A stretch of 64,000 nucleotides of DNA from Alnus glutinosa (lineage: Eukaryota > Streptophyta > Magnoliopsida > Fagales > Betulaceae), in NCBI RefSeq assembly GCF_958979055.1, contig NC_084896.1, positions 19,637,501-19,701,500 of the forward strand, given 5' to 3'. Made by a program: the position numbers and the translations under genes. Position 1 is the first letter of the stretch. Each line of letters opens with the position of its first letter. The notes beneath the pieces are model-generated. The model had not been told where the DNA came from. It searched no databases and worked only from the letters and a program-made list of their open reading frames with translations. This document shows, piece after piece, positions 43,700 through 55,222 of the stretch.

Positions 43700-46600
43700 T
43701 GTGACGACCCGTTTTTTTTTTTTTTTTTGAAAACATACAAACGGACCTTCACAGTGGCACGACTAGATGTTGTTCAGCCAACATATGACATATGCCCCAT
43801 AACATGCACCTGATAATCAGAGTTACACTTAACAGCGGAATATAATAATCAATGTGCAACGGAAATACATCTAATACATAACAGTTAATTACAACAAGAG
43901 CCATTTACAAGTCTATCTATTTAAAGTTTATAAAACATATTATACAATTACATACTAAAATACAGGCTCAACAAATACATATGCCACATAGGACACGAGT
44001 CATAAATAAAATACCCAAAATACAGACTACCCATGAGTCCGTGACTAATGACTGTTGCGATATGCTCCAATCATAGCATCTCATACGCTAGGTGGACGAG
44101 TCAATATCTATATCCACAAAACCTGCAACCAAAGTATCAATGTATGCACGGTTGCGGGGGTTGCCGCATCCGCACAGGTGGAATTATGAGTCTACCGCCT
44201 TAGCATAAATAATTGCACTAAGACCTCAGAAGTATACTATTTACTGAGTTTTCGCAAAGAACCAACTTTTCAATTCTAGTCATGCGTACACTATAACAGC
44301 CACCAATTTTATAAGCTTTTATTTGAAAACACTCATAGTTGATATAGCAAACACTGACTAATAAAAAAACATTTAAAGCATACTACGCAGCTGAGCTTAT
44401 ACGTAGAAGTTCCATTGTTGGAAACAACTACATACATCATCACCTACTATAATACTTTTGATGCAGTGAGACTTAGAAAGCAATAACATTTAAATCATGC
44501 AATTATCCGATAAAAATACACATAAGCTCTTTTCCATTGAGACTCTTATGCACACTAATACGTCTAACAAAACTACTCATAACATAAAAACATCACTCAT
44601 AAAAACAATGCTATACATGCTCATGCTCATTGTTTTATGCCTTGGGAATCGAACCCAAGTATAGTGCTTCAAGGGAATCTAACTCAAGTAAGCACTAGTA
44701 CCTCAAGGGAATCTAACCCAAGTATAGTACCTCGTGAGTACTTCAAGGGAATCGAACCCAAGTAAGTACTAGTACCTAAAGGAAATCTAACTCAAGTAGG
44801 CACCTCATGAGAATCTAACTCATGGTCGAGGACCTCAAGGGAATCTAACCCAAGTAAGTACTTCGTGAATACCTCAAGGGAATCTAACCCATGTATAATT
44901 TCCCATGGGTTGTGAACCTCACTTCTATGCACGTTTAGCTTTCATATGCTTATGCCTCATGCCTTAAATCAATATATTTCATTTCATGAATCATGCTTTT
45001 AACACCTGATTTCTTTATAAAATATAAACAGTTCAACATGTCATTTCTTAAACAATTTTGCATAACTTAAATCACTCTAAAATCATATTCATGTTCCATT
45101 GCAATCACAGTTTTCAAAGCTCCCAACCATAACCTACAGTGACTCCATTCATTTAAACTCAACATGTTATATTCATACTTCAAAACATCATCATAATTTC
45201 AATATACTCAAAAGTACTCAAATCATCCAAAACAATTCATAATCAACATATAGTTGGTTCAAGTTTGTAAAACAATATATATTTTGCAATTCATCATATT
45301 TGAAAATAATACTTCTTAGTGAGTAGAATACTCACCTTGGTTGCACGGATATTAAGCATTAGGTCTCTTAGACACCACCTTGCAATGTATCACTATGGAA
45401 TAACACATTGTACTATTTAGCACTTTAAATAATTAACATTCTAATTAGCACTTGATCGCTCAAGGCTAAACCGTTGGAAAACCCATAATATTTTAAGGGT
45501 TCCAAACGACTATCCATAAATCTTAGACACTAACTAAAACTCAAACAATACTAACCCAAAGTATTTACTAAGGATTAGATATTAAAATCACTATTTAATT
45601 ATTTACTTATAATATACTAACCCGTAATTAATTCCACTAACTCATACATTATTTTCACTAATATTTTTATAATAGTATTAGCCCTAAAATTATATTCATT
45701 AATCTCTAGATTATTTCTCACTAATATTTTATCAATATCATTAACTCTAATATTATGTTCATAAATCTTTTTACATCAATTACTAACATAATTTAACTAT
45801 CTAAATTTTAATCACTTAAAACTCTCAAATTAATTTAACCCACCAAATTAGAGTTTCCAAACTTAAACCATAATTTATTTTACTAACCCATAACATTATA
45901 TTGTTATTTAAACATTAATAACACTAACCCATAAGGTTTACTTAGGATTAGGCACAAGAAATCGCAATTAAAATACATAACCCAAAAGTTAGGGTTTGAG
46001 GAAACTTAACAAAAATTCACCAAACCAAAACCCATGGTTTGGGTAGTTTCAAGCAAGTTCCAAGTAACCCATTACCTAAAGAAAACACTAGATTAAACTC
46101 ACATTTTAATATTTTAACCCAAAATTACGAAATCATGAGTTTAGTGTTTTACCTCAAAACGATCGATAGAAACGTAGATCCAAGTGCAAGGATCACGTTT
46201 CCGAAATCGAATTTGAGTTTGGACGGTTGGATCTTCGTAGATCAAGAAAAACCCAAGAGAAAATAGGAAAAATCCTTCAATTTCCGGACTGCCCGTGGAA
46301 ATGGGCGCACTGCATCCTTAAATGAAGTGTTGTACCTTTATTTTCTTCTTTTCTTAAAATGCTGTCCATATTCTTTTATTGGAAATGTCCATCATGCCCT
46401 TCTTTTATTGTTGACCGTGTCTGTGCCTTTCAAATGGTCATTTGGCCATCATTTTTAATAACCTACATATTTTGTTTGTCCTGATGCTTCTTCTCTTTGA
46501 CTTTTCCAATTTTGTTTAATCATCATTTGATTTCTCTCTTTCATTTATTCTTAATTAATTATTTTATTATATTTGTCTTTTTATCATTCGCATCTATTCA

Positions 46601-46983
46601 ACTTATTTTACTTTTTCCCTACACCTGATGCTCCTTTTTTAATTTATTTGATCTTTCCTTGAATTTTCTACACTCTCCTTCTCTTCTTATTTATTTAAAT
46701 TCCAATTTCTTATATTCTATTTAGTATATCATATTTTATTTGGATCTAAAAATATCACTTATATTCTCTTTTCATGGCTACCATTTACAAGCCATAGGAT
46801 AAAAATAAAACACTTTATTTTACCACACTAAATAAAATTATTTTTATTTAAACCTGATAAACTCATTTTATAAACTTTAGTCTTTTAAAAATTATCTTGC
46901 ATTTTAAATACACCTAATTAAGTTTAATCAATTATTTACTCAAATTGACACTTTAATTATTAAATAATTTCTCGAACATTACA
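43700..46983. mobile_element. Large solo LTR (gypsy, Tekay/Del-like), about 3.3 kb
   Basis: Begins TGTGACGACCCG and ends CTCGAACATTACA. Flanking 5-mers TACTG (43695-43699) and TATTG (46984-46988) agree at 4 of 5 bases, fitting an old 5-bp target duplication. GTGAGTAGAATACTCACC (about 45319) and the very long LTR fit the chromovirus Tekay/Del group. There is no gag or pol. It contains a minisatellite (44640-44935). The small frame at 46039-46266 has no recognisable product. Confidence 0.65.
44640..44935. repeat. Minisatellite with CTCAAGGGAATCTAACCCAAGTA units
   Basis: About eight imperfect units of 30-40 bp, each built on CAAGGGAATCTAACYCAAGTA joined by TAGTACCTC or GTACTTCGTGAG spacers. It lies inside the solo LTR and is non-coding. 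Confidence 0.8.
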
Positions 46984-47449
46984 TATTGGACATCTCTTAT
47001 TAAATAAGAGTTTGAGCCTACACATAAGGAGAGTGTTAGAATATAAATTAAGTTATTAAATTCATCAATTTTTATCAACTTTATATATATATATATATAT
47101 ATATTTAAATAAGTGATAATTTAACAAGTACACCAAATGGACGTGAAGAGTGCTCCATTCCTCCGGTAAGCGATACATAATTACCACCTGTCCACGATTA
47201 ATTAGGAAAGAGGCGTTAATTAGTAATTACTAATGTATCTATAGCAATAATATTTAGAATTTGCCCTTTTTTTTTTTATTTATTTAGAATTTGACTTGAA
47301 GTAGTTGGAATAAAACTATCATTTCTTCTCATTTCGATATCACAATCACATGAAATTAAGCAGTCGCTGGGGAGCTGATTCAAATGGCCGGCTAAAATTT
47401 TGTAATTAACGAATAATTTTTAATTTTGATATTTAATATTAACTATTTG

Positions 47450-47786
47450 TCCCTTATTATCAATTTTTACCAATAAGAATACTCCAAATAAAGTTTTTAT
47501 CTTTAGTTTTCCTGTAATTTTAAGAATTCTCTAGAATTTATACATAGAATTAAGGGTTGTGAGTTTTGTATTTATAGATTTTGCTTCTTACTATACAATG
47601 CTCCATCAGTTGGTATCATAATCAGGCTGTGCAGCATCAGTATATATTAATGATGTAGACCCGATTACAAGTGGCTTCATGAAGGTGTTTATAATTAATT
47701 CTAGCAAGAAAAAGTCATGGAATTAAAATTCTAACGAGGAAACAAAAATACCAAAACATCTCATTAAAAAATAAAAGATTTACAAA

Positions 47787-47821
<35 letters not shown>

Positions 47822-48730
47822 GAAAACAATGACTCATGCGTACGTGTCTGTCGGTCTGGATTGGCTTACAGTGTTGCTACTGTGAGTCTTGACTAACCCA
47901 TGGCGTCGCTGTGAGCCCTTTTATTATTATTATTATTTACTTTTTTGAATTTTTGAATTTATTTTATGTGGCAAAACTTCATTTTACCTGCTAGTTGTTT
48001 AAGTTAACGAGAAAAATCAAATAACAAGGTATGATTAAAAGGAGCTAATAAATCAGAATCTTACATTGCAAAATCAAATTTTCGTTGTTTAGGGCCCGTG
48101 GGTAAGTAAAGGATTAAGATAGTACTTTTCATTTCAAGTGATTTAGAGATGAGTGATCATTTCAGGGGAATAATGTTATTTTATTACATTTAACTGTGTA
48201 CATGATATCATGTACATTGTAGGCCTCTATGGTAGAATCAGTCGAGGGCCTGAAAGACGGTGGTTTATCTTGTGGCGGATGTCAGTAGTTCAAGTTCACT
48301 TATCTCCAACTTGTGAACTTAGCTGATACAAAGCTATACGATAGCACACAATTTTATTTTTTTTCTTCCGATTTGGCATTTCGATCTATGATTTATCATT
48401 AATTCATAGACGTTGCAACACCTTAGGATGACATAGCCTTAAAGTTAAGGGCGAGATTCAAACGAGGTGGTGGATATGTTGCTAGCTCTCATTTAAAATT
48501 TTTAAATAACACAGCATCATGTATATCGTTAGATGTAACAAAATAAAATTAAATTACCATGAAATATCTTCTCTCATTTTCATGTGAAATGAAAAAGATC
48601 ATTGACTAAAAAAATATCACCACCACTTCTTCTTCTTTTTTTATTTTTTTATTTATTTTTTTATAGACAATATATATAAAATCAGTTTGTATGATTTTAT
48701 TTAGAATATAAAGAATTACATAATGAAATT
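47450..48730 (-). repeat. Distal 3' flank of LecRK D, separated by insertions
   Basis: Collinear with 20815-21995 beside LecRK A: TTATCAATTTTTACCAATAA, TTAAGGGTTGTGAGTTTTGT, CAATGCTCCATCAGTTGGTA, GTGGCTTCATGAAGG, GGTGGATATGTTGCTAGCTC and AAGAATTACATAATGAAATT. The match stops at 48730 and resumes at about 55160 with TTTATGGTACAAATAGTCTG, so everything between was inserted later. A poly-A run lies at 47790-47819. Confidence 0.7.
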
Positions 48731-48743
48731 CACTCACTGCTAC

Positions 48744-48979
48744 TATTAGATTGTATTTTTACACGTGTTAGTTATTTTTCTGTTTCCTTAGTTATGTAGG
48801 TTAGTTGAGAGCTTACTCTGTTTTTACTTCTTTGTAATTCAGTATAAATACTAAAACAGTTAGTTGTAATCTTAAGCTTGATCAATACAGAATTACTGAA
48901 TACATGATTTCCACATTCTCTCTCTCGCACAGTTCTTACTTCTATTCTTCATTGATCACTCAATATCAGAAATCCAATA
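48744..48979 (+). repeat. 5' LTR of the copia element
   Basis: Runs from TATTAGATTGTATTTTTACA to CAGAAATCCAATA. It contains AGTATAAATACT (about 48841), a good TATA box for the retroelement promoter, and is followed directly by the primer-binding site. Confidence 0.9.
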
Positions 48980-48991
48980 TGGTATCAGAGC
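48980..48991 (+). promoter_or_regulatory. Primer-binding site TGGTATCAGAGC
   Basis: Complementary to the 3' end of plant initiator-methionine tRNA, the standard primer of copia elements, immediately after the 5' LTR. Confidence 0.9.
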
Positions 48992-49088
48992 AATTCTCAA
49001 TTGTTTTCTGATTCTTGTTTTTCTTTTCACAATCAAAATTGTTTCTTTTCTATAATTCTCAATTGTTTCTCCTCTATTGAATTCTTCG

Positions 49089-52000
49089 ATGGAAAACCTA
49101 ACCCTAGGTTCTTCTTCTCTGACAATGGATTGTTCAAATCCATTGTTCCTTCACAATGGTGACAATCCAGGAAATCCTTTGGTTTCTCAGTTGTTAACTG
49201 GCGAGAATTATTACACATGGAGTCGATCCATGCTGATGGCGCTGACTGCGAAGAACAAAGTTCTCTTCATCAATGGAGGTTTGCCCAAACCTGATCCTGC
49301 CAGCTCAGAATATTTGCCATGGACGCGATGCAACAATATGGTACTTTCTTGGATTATTAATTCTGTTTCCAAAGAAATTTCTATTAGTATCATATCTGTT
49401 GATACCGCTGAGGCAATGTGGAATGATCTTAAAGATCATTTTTCACAACAAAATGGTCCTAGAATTTTTCAAATTCAAAAGTCTATTTCAGACTTAAGAC
49501 AAGAAAATTTATCAGTGAGTAGTTATTTCACTGTTTTAAAGGGGTTGTGGGATGAATTGATTCACTATAAACCCTTACCACCGTGCACATGTGGTACTAT
49601 GAAAGTTCATAATGAATATCTGCAACAAGAGCATGTCATGCAATTCTTGATGGGCTTGAATGAGTCTTATGCCCATACTCGAGGTCAAATTTTGATGCTC
49701 AATCCTCTTCCACCAATCAACACAGTATTTTCTCTAGTTATTCAAGAAGAAAGGCAGAAAGAAGTTTATACTGCTATTGGTTCTAGTAACCATAATTCTG
49801 TTGCTTTGTTCACAAAATCTGTTGCTTCTGATGCTTCTGCAACACCAAGAAATCGTCCTGTCAAGAACAATTCATTCCGCAAAGACCGTCCTGTTTGTAG
49901 TCATTGCGGGGTATCTGGTCACACCATGGAGAAGTGCTATAGATTGCATGGCTTTCCTCCTGGTTTCAAATTTAATAAAGGGAAAAATGCTGCTGAATCC
50001 TCTGCCAATCAAGTTTCAGATTTTTTTGAAACTTCCGGAAATCAAATCTCATCTTCACTGCCATTTACTCAAGAGCAATGTCAGAAACTCATGGCTCTCA
50101 TCACACCTTCTTCTGAAGTCAGTTCTGCCAATCACCTTGTTGCCAACATGTCAGGTAACTCTGCTCCTAATTTTCTTCATTCTGTTTTCTCCTCCATAAC
50201 TTCTTTCAAAAAGGCTTTAATATCAAATTCTTGTTCCTGGATCATAGATACAGGAGCTACAGATCATATGATTTGTTCTTTCTCATTGTTTACTACTGTT
50301 ATTGCTTCTGTTTCCAAACTGGTTAAACTGCCAAATGGAAATTTTGTTCCAGTTACACATATTGGTACCGTGAGATTATCTTCTACACTCATTCTCACAA
50401 ATGTTCTATATGTTCCATCTTTCTCTTTTAATCTCATATCTGTTAGCCAACTCACCAAGAATGTTTCCTGTTGTTTGTTGTTTTTTGCTAACACTTGTTA
50501 TATACAGCTTCTGCATCCTTGGAAGACGATTGGAGTGGGTAGAGAATCTGGAGGTCTTTTCCACTTACAGTGCACACCTGATTTTTCCATTCCTTGTCTT
50601 CCATCTACCACTCAAAGCTTTTCTGTCACTACTTCAGTTCCCTCCAGTACATGGCATTGCCGGTTGGGACATCTCTCGGATGCTCGCATGAAACTCCTCA
50701 GTTTACAACATTCTCAAATATCTTTTCAGTCAAATAAATGTTGTAATGTTTGCCCTTTGGCAAAACAACATAGAGTAGCTTTTCCCATTAGTCATTCCAT
50801 TTCTGCTAATCCTTTTGATTTAGTACATTGTGACATTTGGGGTCCATATTCTACTGCATCTCTTACAGGTGCAAAGTACTTTCTCACAATTGTAGATGAT
50901 TGTACTCGTTATACTTGGGTCCATTTAATGAATAATAAAGCTCAAGTTCGTTCTCTTTTGCGTTCATTTTTTCAATTGGTTGTTACTCAATTTCAATGTA
51001 AGATTAAGTGCATTCGTAGTGATAATGGTGTGGAATTTCAAATGACAGAATTTTTTCAATCTCAAGGAATTATCCATCAATTGAGTTGTGTTGAAACACC
51101 TCAACAGAATTCTGTTGTTGAAAGGAAGCATCAACATCTTTTGAATGTTGCTAGATCTTTACGTTTTCAAGCTCATTTACCTCTAATTTTTTGGGGTGAA
51201 TGTGTACTCACTGCTGCCTATATAATCAACCGTATTCCCACCCCTATTTTGTCCAACATTTCTCCTTTTGAGAAACTTTTTCATACCCCCCCTCCTTTTT
51301 CTCATTTTCGAGTTTTTGGATGTCTTTGTTTTGCTTCTACCTTAGCTCATCATCGTACTAAATTTGCTCCTCGTGCCAAGTCTTGTATTTTTATTGGTTA
51401 TCCTTTTGGCATCAAAGGTTATAAGGTTTTTGATATTCAAACCAACTCAATTATTGTTTCCCGTGATGTTATTTTTCATGAATCTGTTTTTCCTTACAAG
51501 ACATCTCATTTTCCTCCTTCTGATGATTTTGTTTCCTCCTCTGTTTTGCCTATTTCAGTTCCTGCTGATGATTTTGTTTTTCCTAATAATTCAGTTTCTT
51601 CTCATACCAATCATATTTCAGATTCTGTTCCTATTTCTCTCACTGATAATGTTTCAGATTCTATTGATAATGTGATTTCTTCCAATTCCAATTCCAATGA
51701 TACTTCTCTTGCTGTTCCTATTCGCCAGTCTTCTCGAATTAGACAGAAACCCAATTACTTACATGATTATCACTGTCAATTGGTGACCTCTTCCTCTACT
51801 TCACTGCAGCCATCTTCCAATCTTGCAGATCAGTCTATACAAGGTACATCTCATGCTCTTTCTTCTGTTTTATCATATGACCGATTGTCTCCATCTCATA
51901 AACATTTTGCTCTCTCCATTTCTACTTCTTTTGAACCTCAATTTTTTCACCAAGCTGTCAAACATGCTTGTTGGCGTGAAGCTATGCAGTCTGAGATAGA

Positions 52001-53468
52001 TGCCTTAGAATCCAATCATACTTGGACTCTTACTCATCTTCCTTCCGGAAAAACACCCATTGGTTGTAAATGGGTGTATAAGATCAAACATCGAGCTGAT
52101 GGTTCTGTTGAAAGGTATAAAGCCCGTTTAGTAGCTAAGGGTTTTACTCAATGCGAAGGTTTGGATTATTTTGAAATCTTTTCTCCTGTTGCCAAGATGA
52201 CAACTGTTCGATGTCTTCTTGCCTTAGCTGCTGTTCACAACTGGAAGCTTCACCAACTTGATGTGAATAATGCATTCTTGCATGGAGACTTGGATGAAGA
52301 TGTCTTTATGCAATTACCTCTTGGATTTGCTAGTAAGGGGGAGACTCGGGTATGCAAACTCAACAAGTCTCTTTATGGTTTAAAACAAGCATCGAGACAA
52401 TGGTTTTCTAAATTTTCAAATACCCTACTTCTTCATGGCTTTACTCAGTCCAAGGCCGACTATTCATTGTTCACTAAAACCATTGGTTCTTCTTTCATTG
52501 CCTTATTAGTTTATGTCGATGACATAGTTTTGGCCAGCAATGATTCCAAGATTATTGATGAGCTTATTGTGTTCCTAAACACTCAGTTCAAGCTTAAGGA
52601 CTTAGGTCCTCTCAAATTCTTTCTTGGTCTTGAGGTAGCCCGCAGCAGCAAAGGCATTGCAATTTGTCAACGCAAATTTGCACTTGAAATTCTCAATGAT
52701 GCAGGTCAATTGGCAGCTAAACCTGCTAAGTTTCCTATGGAACCAAATGTTCATTTTTCTGCTACTGAGGGTGCTTTACTTGAGGATCCTACTGTTTACA
52801 GAAGGTTAATTGGTAGACTATTATACCTTACTACAACTCGGCCAGATTTGACGTATTCTGTACACACTCTCAGTCAATTTATGCAGTCTCCTAGGCAGCC
52901 TCATATGCAAGCTGCTCTTCGGGTCCTTAGATACATCAAATCTGCTCCTGGCCAGGGATTATTTTTTCCTTCTTCTTCAACTTGTCATCTTAAAGCCTTT
53001 TGTGACTCTGATTGGGCTGCTTGCCCGGATACTAGAAGATCAATTACTGGTTTTTGTGTGTTCCTTGGTTCCTCTTTGATCTCATGGAAGTCTAAAAAGC
53101 AACACACGGTCTCAAGATCTTCAGCTGAGGCTGAGTATCGTTCAATGGCTGCTGTCACTTGTGAACTCACATGGCTCTTCCAGCTACTCACGGATCTTCA
53201 TGTCATTCATTCTTCCGCTGCTCTTCTTTTTTGTGACAGTAAGGCTGCTCTTCACATTGCAGCCAACCCTGTCTACCACGAGCGCACAAAGCATATAGAG
53301 ATCGATTGCCATATTGTGCGTGAGAAGATTCAACAAGGCTTACTCCGGACTTTGCATGTTTCCTCTGCAAACCAGCTTGCTGACATTTTTACAAAGTCTC
53401 TTGGTTCTGTTCTTTTCCATTCTTTATTATCCAAGATGAACGTTATGGATATCCATTGTCCATCTTGA
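49089..53468 (+). CDS. Ty1-copia gag-pol polyprotein, intact
   Basis: The first ATG is at 49089, giving 1459 residues. Domain order: gag (about 15-240) with GENYYTWSRSM; CCHC zinc knuckle CSHCGVSGHTMEKC (about 266); protease WIIDTGATDHM (about 387); integrase HHCC zinc finger (HCRLGHL...CNVC, about 520-550) and DDE core (DIWGPY, DNGVEF, VVERKHQ); copia reverse transcriptase (WVYKIKHRADGSVERYKARL start, LDVNNAFLHGDL, YVDDIVLAS about 1142); RNase H (CDSDWAACPDTRRS, SSAEAEYRSM) ending ANQLADIFTKSLG. Integrase before RT defines copia. All catalytic residues looked for are present and no stops interrupt, so it may still be autonomous. It replicates through an RNA intermediate in virus-like particles and integrates in the nucleus. 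Confidence 0.95.
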   Translation: MENLTLGSSSLTMDCSNPLFLHNGDNPGNPLVSQLLTGENYYTWSRSMLMALTAKNKVLFINGGLPKPDPASSEYLPWTRCNNMVLSWIINSVSKEISISIISVDTAEAMWNDLKDHFSQQNGPRIFQIQKSISDLRQENLSVSSYFTVLKGLWDELIHYKPLPPCTCGTMKVHNEYLQQEHVMQFLMGLNESYAHTRGQILMLNPLPPINTVFSLVIQEERQKEVYTAIGSSNHNSVALFTKSVASDASATPRNRPVKNNSFRKDRPVCSHCGVSGHTMEKCYRLHGFPPGFKFNKGKNAAESSANQVSDFFETSGNQISSSLPFTQEQCQKLMALITPSSEVSSANHLVANMSGNSAPNFLHSVFSSITSFKKALISNSCSWIIDTGATDHMICSFSLFTTVIASVSKLVKLPNGNFVPVTHIGTVRLSSTLILTNVLYVPSFSFNLISVSQLTKNVSCCLLFFANTCYIQLLHPWKTIGVGRESGGLFHLQCTPDFSIPCLPSTTQSFSVTTSVPSSTWHCRLGHLSDARMKLLSLQHSQISFQSNKCCNVCPLAKQHRVAFPISHSISANPFDLVHCDIWGPYSTASLTGAKYFLTIVDDCTRYTWVHLMNNKAQVRSLLRSFFQLVVTQFQCKIKCIRSDNGVEFQMTEFFQSQGIIHQLSCVETPQQNSVVERKHQHLLNVARSLRFQAHLPLIFWGECVLTAAYIINRIPTPILSNISPFEKLFHTPPPFSHFRVFGCLCFASTLAHHRTKFAPRAKSCIFIGYPFGIKGYKVFDIQTNSIIVSRDVIFHESVFPYKTSHFPPSDDFVSSSVLPISVPADDFVFPNNSVSSHTNHISDSVPISLTDNVSDSIDNVISSNSNSNDTSLAVPIRQSSRIRQKPNYLHDYHCQLVTSSSTSLQPSSNLADQSIQGTSHALSSVLSYDRLSPSHKHFALSISTSFEPQFFHQAVKHACWREAMQSEIDALESNHTWTLTHLPSGKTPIGCKWVYKIKHRADGSVERYKARLVAKGFTQCEGLDYFEIFSPVAKMTTVRCLLALAAVHNWKLHQLDVNNAFLHGDLDEDVFMQLPLGFASKGETRVCKLNKSLYGLKQASRQWFSKFSNTLLLHGFTQSKADYSLFTKTIGSSFIALLVYVDDIVLASNDSKIIDELIVFLNTQFKLKDLGPLKFFLGLEVARSSKGIAICQRKFALEILNDAGQLAAKPAKFPMEPNVHFSATEGALLEDPTVYRRLIGRLLYLTTTRPDLTYSVHTLSQFMQSPRQPHMQAALRVLRYIKSAPGQGLFFPSSSTCHLKAFCDSDWAACPDTRRSITGFCVFLGSSLISWKSKKQHTVSRSSAEAEYRSMAAVTCELTWLFQLLTDLHVIHSSAALLFCDSKAALHIAANPVYHERTKHIEIDCHIVREKIQQGLLRTLHVSSANQLADIFTKSLGSVLFHSLLSKMNVMDIHCPS

Positions 53469-53475
53469 GGGGGAG
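53467..53475 (+). promoter_or_regulatory. Polypurine tract GAGGGGGAG
   Basis: Purine run overlapping the end of gag-pol and abutting the 3' LTR. It primes plus-strand DNA synthesis. Confidence 0.85.
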
Positions 53476-53711
53476 TATTAGATTGTATTTTTACACGTGT
53501 TAGTTATTTTTCTGTTTCCTTAGTTATGTAGGTTAGTTGAGAGCTTACTCTGTTTTTACTTCTTTGTAATTCAGTATAAATACTAAAACAGTTAGTTGTA
53601 ATCTTAAGCTTGATCAATACAGAATTACTGAATACATGATTTCCACATTCTCTCTCTCGCACAGTTCTTACTTCTGTTCTTCATTGATCACTCAATATCA
53701 GAAATCCAATA
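53476..53711 (+). repeat. 3' LTR of the copia element
   Basis: Same 236 bp as the 5' LTR except one A-to-G difference near 53675. Ends AATCCAATA. Confidence 0.9.
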
Positions 53712-54187
53712 CCCACAATCCAACACACACACTTCTCACACTTTTGATTCTCACAGTACATAAACACACACGTTCACGTTCACTGCCATACACTCACATT
53801 CACTTATATTTACCTCATAATTACACAAGTCCTTTACCAAAAACACACACAAAAAAAAATACGTACTATCAATACACACCAACTCACCGTCCGAAACACA
53901 CGCACGTTATATATATATATTACAAATCAATAACCTCTCACACCCATGTATAGTCTTTCACAAGCTTCAAACTTACCGATTTGCTGTTCAAATTCAGCCA
54001 GAAACTTCTCTGTTTACAAGCAAAAGAGAAGTTAGTCCGAAACACACACACACGTTTTATATATATATATATATATCTTACAAATCAATAACCTCTCACA
54101 CCCATGTATAGTCTTTCACAAGCTTCAAACTTACCGATTTGCTGCTCAAATTCTGTCAGAAACTTCTCTGTTTACAAGCAAAAGAGA

Positions 54188-54190
<3 letters not shown>
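53712..54190. repeat. ACAC-rich sequence and 145-bp tandem duplication
   Basis: An ACACAC-rich start (53720-53890) leads to a unit from GTCCGAAACACAC at about 53890, through ACAAATCAATAACCTCTCAC and ATGTATAGTCTTTCACAAGC, to TTTACAAGCAAAAGAGAAGT. It repeats from about 54034. It belongs to the foreign segment (48731-55155) around the copia element. Confidence 0.75.

Positions 54191-54230
<40 letters not shown>
54191..54230. repeat. (TA)n microsatellite
   Basis: Uninterrupted TA run immediately after the second unit of the 145-bp duplication. Confidence 0.95.
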
Positions 54231-54237
<7 letters not shown>

Positions 54238-55150
54238 GATTGTTTCTATTTTAAAGAAGAAGAACAAGTCATGATTCAAAACAGAAAATGAGCTATTTAT
54301 TTTCTGGGAAGTATGAGGTAGAAAGTGCTCACTAATGCTACCCTTAAGCAACTCAAATGGGGAGGAGAAGCTGCTATCCAGATTAGAAAATTCCACCCAA
54401 AAGTTGCTCTGTTTTCCGGTCTAAAAACAGGCGCTGATTGCTACTTTGGTTCCTACTAATTTTGTGGAAAAAAAGAGAGTAATTAAGACTTCAATTCTTG
54501 GCTTATTAACTTCTGAAAATATGGAGAAACTAAGGAGAATACTTATCAAAGTTTCTGCAATCAAAAGAAAAGAAAAACAGGAAGTTTTCCGTGAGAGAGG
54601 GAGTTTGCTGAATTTTGGTTCTTTGGTGAAGATTTGATCGTTCATGCATGTTTTATATAGAAGCCTTGAAAGTTTGAGATCAAGCCGGCAATGAAGTACT
54701 TCAGTGGCTAGATTAACGACAACTCAATTAGGGGGAAAACAATACTGAGATCATTCATATCTTCTAAGATTGGATTTCATATCTTTGAGTATTAATTATA
54801 CCAAATCAAGTTTGTTTTGAACCAAACTCATCTAACTAGACTAACTAGATGGATTTTTAATCTTCTGAAACCAATTACACGATATGGGTTTAAGAGTTAA
54901 AGGAAATAAAATTGATACTTGTAGCTTATACGTAAACTGCATCGTACTAGATAATAAAGTCGCTCGATCGACTCTAAAGTCACTCGATTGGTTTTGGCTG
55001 AAATAATATTGCTCAAACAACTTCTATATATATATATATATATATAAAAGATTCTATTCATTCTACAACTAAAGATAATTAAATCCTATACTTACGCACA
55101 CATATGCATATGTTTATATTTATGCATCAATAACCTAAGCAGGTTATTCC
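54231..55150. other. Unassigned stretch in the inserted segment
   Basis: No recognised gene. Short frames on both strands around 54420-54645 have no family resemblance. A (TA)n run lies at about 55025-55046. Confidence 0.4.
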
Positions 55151-55222
55151 CTGGGTGTTATATTTATGGTACAAATAGTCTGTCATACGCATCAAATGTC
55201 TATTTATATTGTCAAGATAATT

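Larger units (their letters stand above)
48744..53711 (+). mobile_element. Intact Ty1-copia LTR retrotransposon, 4968 bp
   Basis: Two 236-bp LTRs flank a 4.5-kb interior with primer site TGGTATCAGAGC at 48980, one uninterrupted gag-pol frame and a GAGGGGGAG polypurine tract just before the 3' LTR. The LTRs differ at one base that I could find (A/G in CTTCTRTTCTTCATT), so insertion was recent. The termini are TATTAGATT...AATCCAATA, i.e. TA...TA rather than TG...CA. Flanking 5-mers GCTAC and CCCAC do not match. The element sits in foreign DNA that had itself inserted in the 3' flank of LecRK D. Confidence 0.95.

Noticed and set aside
44640..44935. GGGAATCGAACCC motifs like a tRNA T-arm
   Set aside because: They are units of a minisatellite inside a solo LTR. 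No cloverleaf, acceptor stem or anticodon arm accompanies them.
46039..46266. 75-codon frame ending DQEKPKRK
   Set aside because: Lies inside the solo LTR with no homologue recognised; probably chance.
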